A DNA stretch of 11,322 bases from Anaerolineae bacterium (GTDB lineage: Bacteria > Chloroflexota > Anaerolineae > Epilineales > JAHCIE01): the NCBI GenBank assembly GCA_026129385.1, contig JAHCIE010000078.1, forward strand, positions 1 to 11,322. The letters run 5' to 3'. The notes under the pieces are model-generated. The model was not told the DNA's origin. It saw only the letters and a list, made by a program, of their open reading frames with translations, and made no database searches. This document shows positions 6,996 through 11,322 of this stretch, in pieces (positions within the stretch are counted from its first letter, which is position 1; each line of letters begins with the position of its first letter). The translations under genes were made by a program, and so were the position numbers.

Positions 6996-7025
6996 GGGAG
7001 GCGCTGGCCCAAGCCAACGCCTCCC
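6996..7025. terminator. Hairpin between convergent genes
   Basis: GGGAGGCG-C-TGGC pairs with GCCA-A-CGCCTCCC around a CCAA loop: an 8-bp stem, one mismatch, then 4 bp. It lies 31 bases after the phosphorylase stop and 33 bases beyond the stop of the minus-strand membrane protein, so it is well placed as a two-way terminator. T tracts are poor on both sides (ATATAT on the left, GTGATTCT on the right). Confidence 0.6.
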
Positions 7026-7058
7026 GTGATTCTACGCTCAGTTAGCTCGCCAGTCTGA

Positions 7059-7322
7059 CTAGTGGACGCGGAATATCCACACCAGAATGAAGGGTAGCGA
7101 CAGACACGCCGCCCCAAAGACCAGCCATGAGGCTATCTCGCCGATGCGATCGCCCCTGGTCCACGTCTTGGCCTCGTGGTGCGACAGGTCGACGTGGCCG
7201 GGGATACCGCCGCTCAGGGGAGTATCCGGCTCGATGCCGGCCAAAATGAGGATCGTCCAGCCAGCGGCAATCAGGACGAACAACAGGTCCTGGACCAGGA
7301 GATTACCAAGTTCGGTAGGCAT
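7059..7322 (-). CDS. Small two-helix membrane protein, unknown function
   Basis: 87 residues with hydrophobic segments at about 8-30 and 63-84, joined by a 32-residue polar loop (GIPGHVDLSHHEAKTWTRGD) carrying three His and several charged residues. I do not recognise the family. The ATG overlaps the TAA of the transporter gene as TAATG, so the two are almost surely co-translated. This suggests a small accessory or regulatory subunit of the KimA-like transporter, comparable in position, though not in sequence, to small subunits of other K+ systems such as KdpF. The function is inferred only from this linkage. It is the last gene before the convergent hairpin. Confidence 0.75.
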   Translation of the reverse strand: MPTELGNLLVQDLLFVLIAAGWTILILAGIEPDTPLSGGIPGHVDLSHHEAKTWTRGDRIGEIASWLVFGAACLSLPFILVWIFRVH

Positions 7323-9406
7323 TATCGCGCCTCCTCCGCTTCGCCAGGCTCGTCCGTCCCGAGCTGAGGCGGTTCAAAGGCCTTCGCCATCGCATCGACA
7401 CCCAGCGGATCGACCTCGACGGCAGGATGCTCCTCGCTCGCCACCATCTCCTCATCCTCGTCGTCTTCGGGCCGGTTGCCCGCGTGGGGCGTCTTCTCCA
7501 ATTCATAGAGCTGGATGGGCACAACCGTGGTGACCACCCGGTCGAGGTCCTGGATAGCCAGTTGCTCGATGAAGTGGGAGTTTTGGTGGAGAACCTGCGT
7601 GAGCGCATTGCCCGTCTGCAACTGCCCCAGCACCACCTGGACGAAGCCCTCCGGGTATTGCTCCACCACGCTCTGTAGATAGCGACGGATGGGGCGACTC
7701 AGGCTGCGGAAGGGGGAAGGCAAGATGATCAACTCACCCAGACCAACACGCTCGTTCCACTTCTTCTGAATAAGAGGCACCCGCTCAGGGTTGACCGCGA
7801 CGTGCACGGCCGTCCACGGCGTACCCAACGAGTAGACAAACTGCATCAACTGCATCGTCTCGCGGTGAACGTCGCCGACGAGCACCACCGTATGCACCGG
7901 CCGCTTGATGGTGACGATGCGCTCGCCCTCGGTGCTCATCATCTGCGCCACGTGACGATAGTGGCCGTGGATTCGGTAGAACGTCCACACCAACACGGGG
8001 ATGACGATAGCGATGATCCACGCGCCAGCGGTGAACTTGGAAACCAGGAACACCACCACAACCACCGCCGTCACGATGGCGCCGAAGGCGTTAAGGGCGC
8101 GTTTCCAGTGCCAATGCTCGTCGCGGCGCAGAATGCTTCCCAGCGTCGCAATCTCTGCCCCGGCCGGCAACTTGCCCTCGCGCATCAGGCGACCGACCTT
8201 GCCCCAGCGCACCACCATGCCCGATTGGGAGAGGGTGAAACTGAGGAAGACACCAATGGCGTACAGGGGAATCAGGCGACTCACACTCCCCGCGAACAAG
8301 ACGATCAGGACACTGGCCACCGCCGCCAGGAAGATAATACCCCACGAGAACACCAGGCGACTGCCTCGGAAGGTCAGGTGCTTGGGCAGGAAGCCATCGC
8401 CAGCGATAAGGGCAGCCAGGCGCGGGAAGTCAGCAAAGCTCGTGTTGGCGGCCATGATCAGGATAATGGTGGCTGAGGCCAGCGTGAGCAGGCGCAACAG
8501 GCCATCGCCGTAGGCCGTGCGCGCGACCTGGGAGATCAGCACCTCAGCCTCGGATGGCTGGGCCTGCACCAGATAGCCCAGGATGCCCAGGCCGAGGAAC
8601 ATGATCATGAGCAGGGCGGCGTCCCACATCAGTGTAATCGCAGCGTTCCGGGACCTCGGTTCCTTGAATGCGCTAATGCCGTTACTAATCGCCTCAACGC
8701 CAGTCAGGGCTGTCGTACCTGAACTGAAAGCGCGTAAAACGAGAAACGCCAGGGCAAATCCTGTCAAGGACACAACGTGGTGTTCGCTGCCCGGCACGTC
8801 CGTCACGATACCGAGGGTGCCGTGGAAGGCCTGCCACAGCCCCACCACCAGCATCAGGATAATCATCACGACGAAGAAGTACGTCGGTGCGGCGAAGATA
8901 CGCCCCGACTCCTTCACGCCGCGCAGATTGATCAGAGCCATGATCAGGATCAGCAGCAGCGCAATCTGCACCTTGTACTCGAACAGCACAGGGAAGGCGC
9001 TGGCAATCTGATCGACGCCCGATGCAATACTGACCGCAACCGTGAGGACATAGTCCGTCAGCAGGGCCGCGCCAGCGATCTGCGCGGGCATCTCGCCCAG
9101 ATTGTCACGCGACACGATGTACGCGCCGCCGCCGCTAGGGTAGGCGAAGATGGTCTGGCGATACGAGAACGTCAGGATGATCAGCAGCACCGAGATGGCC
9201 ACCGTGATGGGAACGGCCAACCAATAGCTGGTCGCGCCAATAACCCCCAGCACAAGCAGAATCTCGCCACCGGCATAGGCCACCGAGGAGAGGGAGTCTG
9301 ACGCAAATACGGCCAGACCGACCGTCCTGCTAATCGCCTGGTGCTGAGCGTCGGCGGTACGTATTGGCCGACCGAAGACCCATCTTCGGACGTCAGTTAT
9401 GCCCAT
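7322..9406 (-). CDS. KimA-like potassium transporter (APC/KUP superfamily)
   Basis: 694 residues from ATG 9406, preferred over the in-frame TTG at 9424 because GAGGGG lies 10 bases upstream of the ATG. About 12 membrane helices span residues 30-465, followed by a cytoplasmic domain of about 150 residues (VHTVVLVGDVHRETMQLMQF onward, USP-like) and a very acidic tail (EDDEDEEM). K+-site residues of Bacillus subtilis KimA (D36, Y43, Y118, T121, S125) have counterparts here at D37, Y44, Y119, T122 and S126, all shifted by one, in ASDSLSSVAY and TDYVLTVAVS. IPLYAIGVFLSFTLSQSG matches the helix around KimA Y377. It is therefore probably a high-affinity K+/H+ symporter in the plasma membrane rather than an amino-acid permease, the usual automatic label. 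The long hairpin-rich leader suggests RNA-level control. KimA residue numbers are from memory. Confidence 0.85.
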   Translation of the reverse strand: MGITDVRRWVFGRPIRTADAQHQAISRTVGLAVFASDSLSSVAYAGGEILLVLGVIGATSYWLAVPITVAISVLLIILTFSYRQTIFAYPSGGGAYIVSRDNLGEMPAQIAGAALLTDYVLTVAVSIASGVDQIASAFPVLFEYKVQIALLLILIMALINLRGVKESGRIFAAPTYFFVVMIILMLVVGLWQAFHGTLGIVTDVPGSEHHVVSLTGFALAFLVLRAFSSGTTALTGVEAISNGISAFKEPRSRNAAITLMWDAALLMIMFLGLGILGYLVQAQPSEAEVLISQVARTAYGDGLLRLLTLASATIILIMAANTSFADFPRLAALIAGDGFLPKHLTFRGSRLVFSWGIIFLAAVASVLIVLFAGSVSRLIPLYAIGVFLSFTLSQSGMVVRWGKVGRLMREGKLPAGAEIATLGSILRRDEHWHWKRALNAFGAIVTAVVVVVFLVSKFTAGAWIIAIVIPVLVWTFYRIHGHYRHVAQMMSTEGERIVTIKRPVHTVVLVGDVHRETMQLMQFVYSLGTPWTAVHVAVNPERVPLIQKKWNERVGLGELIILPSPFRSLSRPIRRYLQSVVEQYPEGFVQVVLGQLQTGNALTQVLHQNSHFIEQLAIQDLDRVVTTVVPIQLYELEKTPHAGNRPEDDEDEEMVASEEHPAVEVDPLGVDAMAKAFEPPQLGTDEPGEAEEAR

Positions 9407-9416
9407 GGACAGAGTT

Positions 9417-9422
9417 CCCCTC
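9417..9422 (-). promoter_or_regulatory. Ribosome binding site of the KimA-like gene
   Basis: GAGGGG on the minus strand lies 10 bases before ATG 9406. It supports that start rather than the TTG at 9424, which overlaps the site and has no good site of its own. Confidence 0.6.
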
Positions 9423-9477
9423 AAAACGCCAACAGCCCGACACAGTGTCGGGCGCTTCAGGAGGCGTTGTCAGTTCC

Positions 9478-9506
9478 AATAAACGACCACAGCGGCGCCG
9501 TGGTCG
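9478..9506 (-). terminator. Possible attenuator hairpin in the KimA-like leader
   Basis: On the minus strand CGACCAC pairs with GTGGTCG across a 9-base GC-rich loop, followed directly by TTTATT. The 7-bp stem plus a short T tract looks like a weak intrinsic terminator placed inside the leader, 72 bases before the start codon. If real, it could allow premature termination to be regulated by the upstream hairpins. Confidence 0.35.
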
Positions 9507-9653
9507 AGGTGAGTACAATCGATGGTGGGCACTGCCCCAATCCCGTCTTGTGGAGCACAAGTCGTCAACGCTGAGCAGAGATGAGGAGCAGCGGCCTGCG
9601 TTGACTCATTCCGGTCCGTGACGGCGCGCCTCGCAACCGCGAACGCATCGCCT

Positions 9654-9682
9654 AGTATAGCCCACTTCGTTCCTATGGTCAA
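9654..9682 (-). promoter_or_regulatory. Predicted strong sigma-70-type promoter for the KimA-like operon
   Basis: On the minus strand TTGACC (9682-9677) and TATACT (9659-9654) are 17 bases apart; each differs from consensus by one or two bases. Transcription should start near 9647. This is the best promoter match I see in the window. Confidence 0.7.
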
Positions 9683-9720
9683 TACGCAATAAGGACAGCC
9701 AGGGATGCGCGGAAGGCCAC

Positions 9721-9759
9721 AAAAAAGACCTGACAGGTTTCAGCAACCTGTCAGGTCTT
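9721..9759 (-). terminator. Intrinsic terminator of the subtilase gene, possibly a dispersed hairpin repeat
   Basis: AAGACCTGACAGGTT and AACCTGTCAGGTCTT form a perfect 15-bp stem around a 5-base loop. On the minus strand it is followed by a run of six T counted from the stem end, a textbook Rho-independent terminator 16 bases after the protease stop. Each arm contains an 11-base palindrome of its own (ACCTG-A-CAGGT and ACCTG-T-CAGGT), an arrangement typical of dispersed intergenic hairpin repeats. The remaining gap from 9683 to 9720 holds nothing I can identify. Confidence 0.85.
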
Positions 9760-9775
9760 CCGCGAGCGCGCCGTG

Positions 9776-11119
9776 CTAGCCGCGCACCAGTAAGTTGACC
9801 AGGAACACCGGCAGGCAGCCCTGGGGGGGCGTCGGGGTAGGCGTCGGCGGCGGAGGTGGCGGCTCCGGCGTCGGCGGCGGGGTCGGCGGTGGTGGCTCCG
9901 GCGTCGGCGCGGGAACCTTCTTGGGCAGGGGTTCGGCGGTCTGACCCCGCGCCAGGGCCAGCACATTCTCGCGGCCGCGCCCCTGCCAGTTCGGCTCCTG
10001 CCCCATATCCTGCGCGGCCCGCAAGACCCGGTCCTTGACCTGCGCTGGCGTCAGGCCAGGCTCCGCCTGGAACAGCAGGGCTACAGCTCCAGCCGCGTGG
10101 GGCGTCGCCATGCTGGTCCCGCTCGCCGAAGTATAGTGGTCGTCGACGGGGCGACCGAGGCTTGTCCCGCTGCCGCGCGCCGCGATGATATTGAAGCCGG
10201 GGAGGCAGATATCCGGCTTGACGCGGCCATCGGCGGTCGGGCCACGGGAGGAGAAATCGGTGATCTCATCCCAGCCATGACTCGGGTCCCCCACCGTCGC
10301 GCCCACTGTAATGGCCTCGCGCGCCGCGCCAGGCGAACCAACGGTGCTATTACCGGCGCGACCGGAGTTACCCGCCGCGACACAGCACACCACACCCGCG
10401 CGCACCGCCGCGTCCACCTGGGCCGACAAGGCATCCGTACCGTCGCCCGGCTCCGGCGGCCCGCCCAGCGACATATTGATAACCTTTACCCCGCGCTCGA
10501 CGGCCCACTCGATGCCAGCCATCACCCAACTCTGCTGGCCGCTGCCGCCAGAGCCCAGAACCCGCGCCGCTAGAATCAAGGCATCCGGCGCAACACCGCG
10601 ATACTTACCGTCGGACGCTGCGCCGCTGCCCGCGATAATGCCCGCGACATGCGTCCCGTGACCGTTGCCGTCTCCCGCGCCCTCCCCCGTAAAATCCTTG
10701 GCGTCGATGACCCGCCCCACCAGATCGGGGTGCTGTGCATCGACGCCGGTATCGACGACGGCGACGCGGACCCCGCTGCCCGTGAAGCCCATCTCCCAAA
10801 CATCCGGCGCATGGACCAGAGGAACCGACACGTCCAGCAAGGCGTAGACCGGTAGATCCGACCACACCACCGCCACGTTCGGGTCGTCGGTGAGATCGCC
10901 TAGTTGCTTCAGGTTCACGGTCACAGCGCTGGCATTGATGAGGTCAAACTGCTGCGTAGGCGGCGGCTCTGAGGCCTCAAGCGAACGCGCCGCCGTGCTT
11001 CGGTAGCGGACGATGACGTCGAGAGTCGTATCCTCTAGCGCGCCGGCGGTTGGCTCGCGAGCAGCGCTGAGGCTCTCTACCTGGGCGCGCAAGGTCGGGT
11101 GCAACTTAGTCGGGTCCAT
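9776..11119 (-). CDS. Subtilisin-family (S8) serine protease without signal peptide
   Basis: 447 residues. Residues about 31-96 look like an I9-type propeptide (LDVIVRYR at the start, DPNVAVVWSDLPVYALLD at the end). The catalytic domain spans about 105-390, with D123 (VVDTGVD), H154 (GHGTHVAG), oxyanion N251 (AAGNSG) and S336 (SGTSMATPHAAG), so it should be active. There is no signal peptide; the start ATG is set by GGGAGAGG 5 bases upstream. Size and lack of export signal resemble Bacillus AprX, a cytoplasmic subtilase. After the domain comes a Pro/Thr-rich tail (about 403-433, built of PTPEPPPP-like units), then GCLPVFLVNLLVRG, a short hydrophobic end with one Cys. An I9-domain gene lies just upstream in the same frame, separated by a TAG and 17 codons. 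A strong terminator follows. Confidence 0.92.
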   Translation of the reverse strand: MDPTKLHPTLRAQVESLSAAREPTAGALEDTTLDVIVRYRSTAARSLEASEPPPTQQFDLINASAVTVNLKQLGDLTDDPNVAVVWSDLPVYALLDVSVPLVHAPDVWEMGFTGSGVRVAVVDTGVDAQHPDLVGRVIDAKDFTGEGAGDGNGHGTHVAGIIAGSGAASDGKYRGVAPDALILAARVLGSGGSGQQSWVMAGIEWAVERGVKVINMSLGGPPEPGDGTDALSAQVDAAVRAGVVCCVAAGNSGRAGNSTVGSPGAAREAITVGATVGDPSHGWDEITDFSSRGPTADGRVKPDICLPGFNIIAARGSGTSLGRPVDDHYTSASGTSMATPHAAGAVALLFQAEPGLTPAQVKDRVLRAAQDMGQEPNWQGRGRENVLALARGQTAEPLPKKVPAPTPEPPPPTPPPTPEPPPPPPTPTPTPPQGCLPVFLVNLLVRG

Positions 11120-11124
11120 CGATG

Positions 11125-11132
11125 CCTCTCCC
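11125..11132 (-). promoter_or_regulatory. Ribosome binding site of the subtilase gene
   Basis: GGGAGAGG lies 5 bases before ATG 11119. It argues that the protease starts independently here, rather than being made by readthrough of the upstream TAG. A 10-bp palindrome, CCTGTACAGG (11139-11148), lies just before it. Confidence 0.65.
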
Positions 11133-11170
11133 TTTCGCCCTGTACAGGCATAGGGTCTTCGCGACGCTGA

Positions 11171-11322
11171 CTAGAGCGCGCGGACCGTACGGTCCAGTTC
11201 GATACTCACCACCCACGGCTCATCGGCCAGGCGGAGCGCGGTCGCCCCGCTGGCTGTGACTGCCAGGCCCGGCAGCAAATTGTAGGTATAGCGAATCGCG
11301 ATACCCAGCGCCACGCACCTGT
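11171..11322 (-). CDS. Stand-alone I9-type protease inhibitor/propeptide protein, C-terminal part (truncated by window edge)
   Basis: The last 49 residues are visible, read by hand from the minus strand; the start lies beyond the right edge. The sequence includes RYTYNLLPGLAVTASG, then LRLADEPWVVSIELDRTV and a terminal RAL. This fits the second half of the subtilisin propeptide/inhibitor I9 fold: the aromatic Y..LLPGLAV strand, a helix with LRLAD, then V.SIE.D..V.AL. Because the gene ends straight after the domain, it is not the propeptide of its own protease. Such free I9 proteins inhibit or help fold subtilases. The subtilase gene follows 51 bases downstream in the same frame, so it is the likely partner. 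A perfect 14-bp palindrome, GGACCGTACGGTCC (11182-11195), lies in the coding end. Confidence 0.75.
   Translation of the reverse strand, partial: RCVALGIAIRYTYNLLPGLAVTASGATALRLADEPWVVSIELDRTVRAL

Larger units (their letters stand above)
9407..9647 (-). promoter_or_regulatory. Long structured 5' leader of the KimA-like gene, candidate cis-regulatory RNA
   Basis: About 240 nt lie between the predicted transcription start and the ATG, with no open reading frame of note. In plus-strand coordinates the perfect inverted repeats are GTCAACGC/GCGTTGAC (9564-9571 with 9598-9605), CTTGTG GAG CACAAG (9547-9561), GGGC ACT GCCC (9527-9537), CGACCAC/GTGGTCG (9484-9506) and GCCCGAC ACAGT GTCGGGC (9435-9453), the last enclosed by AACGCC/GGCGTT (9425-9468). 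KimA genes in Firmicutes are often controlled by the c-di-AMP ydaO riboswitch. I looked for its conserved blocks, such as GGGGTGAATC and CAGCTAACC, and did not find them. The leader is thus either a different regulator or simply structured by chance in GC-rich DNA. Confidence 0.5.

Noticed and set aside
6416..7117. 233-residue open frame on the minus strand opposite the phosphorylase
   Set aside because: The plus strand encodes all conserved PNP motifs; the antisense frame also runs across the intergenic hairpin and has no recognisable domain.
7802..8476. 224-residue open frame on the plus strand opposite the K+ transporter
   Set aside because: His/Asp/Gln-rich sequence typical of the antisense of a membrane protein gene; no domain seen.
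9407..9660. c-di-AMP (ydaO) riboswitch upstream of the KimA-like gene
   Set aside because: Expected from family knowledge, but its conserved sequence blocks are not present as far as I can read.
1..11322. CRISPR array, tRNA or rRNA genes
   Set aside because: No regularly spaced repeats and no tRNA- or rRNA-like sequence was recognised in the window.

Overview
This is a GC-rich bacterial window with tightly packed genes. It most resembles a member of the Chloroflexota. That is an inference from the gene mix: a von Willebrand (BatA/DUF58) operon headed by a secreted gluzincin-type peptidase, a KimA-type potassium transporter, subtilases with stand-alone I9 inhibitor domains, and hairpin repeats between genes. 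No marker gene fixes the phylum.

Left region (1-4832, minus strand): five genes overlap or abut by a few bases, so they form one operon transcribed leftward. In order of transcription they are a secreted, membrane-anchored Peptidase-MA-like metalloprotease, a three-helix membrane protein with a long Gln/Gly-rich repeat, a DUF58 protein with a complete MIDAS motif, a SAM-dependent methyltransferase of the archaeal COG2521 type, and the N-terminal third of a BatA-like von Willebrand A membrane protein that runs off the left edge. No MoxR ATPase lies in the visible part.

Middle region (4833-6964): a 273-base divergent control region carries two good sigma-70-like promoters back to back. The leftward one drives the operon. 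The rightward one drives a XerD-type tyrosine recombinase, followed by a purine nucleoside phosphorylase gene broken by one extra G near 6436. Removing that base restores an intact 283-residue enzyme. A strong hairpin at 6996-7025 separates these genes from the convergent genes to the right.

Right region (7059-11322, minus strand): a KimA/KUP-like K+ transporter and a tiny two-helix membrane protein form a pair linked by a TAATG overlap. The pair has a near-consensus promoter (TTGACC-17-TATACT) and an unusually long leader of about 240 nt with several hairpins, which is a candidate cis-regulatory RNA. Upstream of that is a subtilisin-family protease without a signal peptide, ended by a near-perfect intrinsic terminator. 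It is preceded, in the same reading frame but behind a TAG stop, by the C-terminus of a stand-alone I9-type protease inhibitor/propeptide gene that runs off the right edge.

The items most worth a second look are the KimA leader RNA, the I9-protease tandem, the archaeal-type methyltransferase inside the BatA/DUF58 operon, and the frameshift in the phosphorylase gene.
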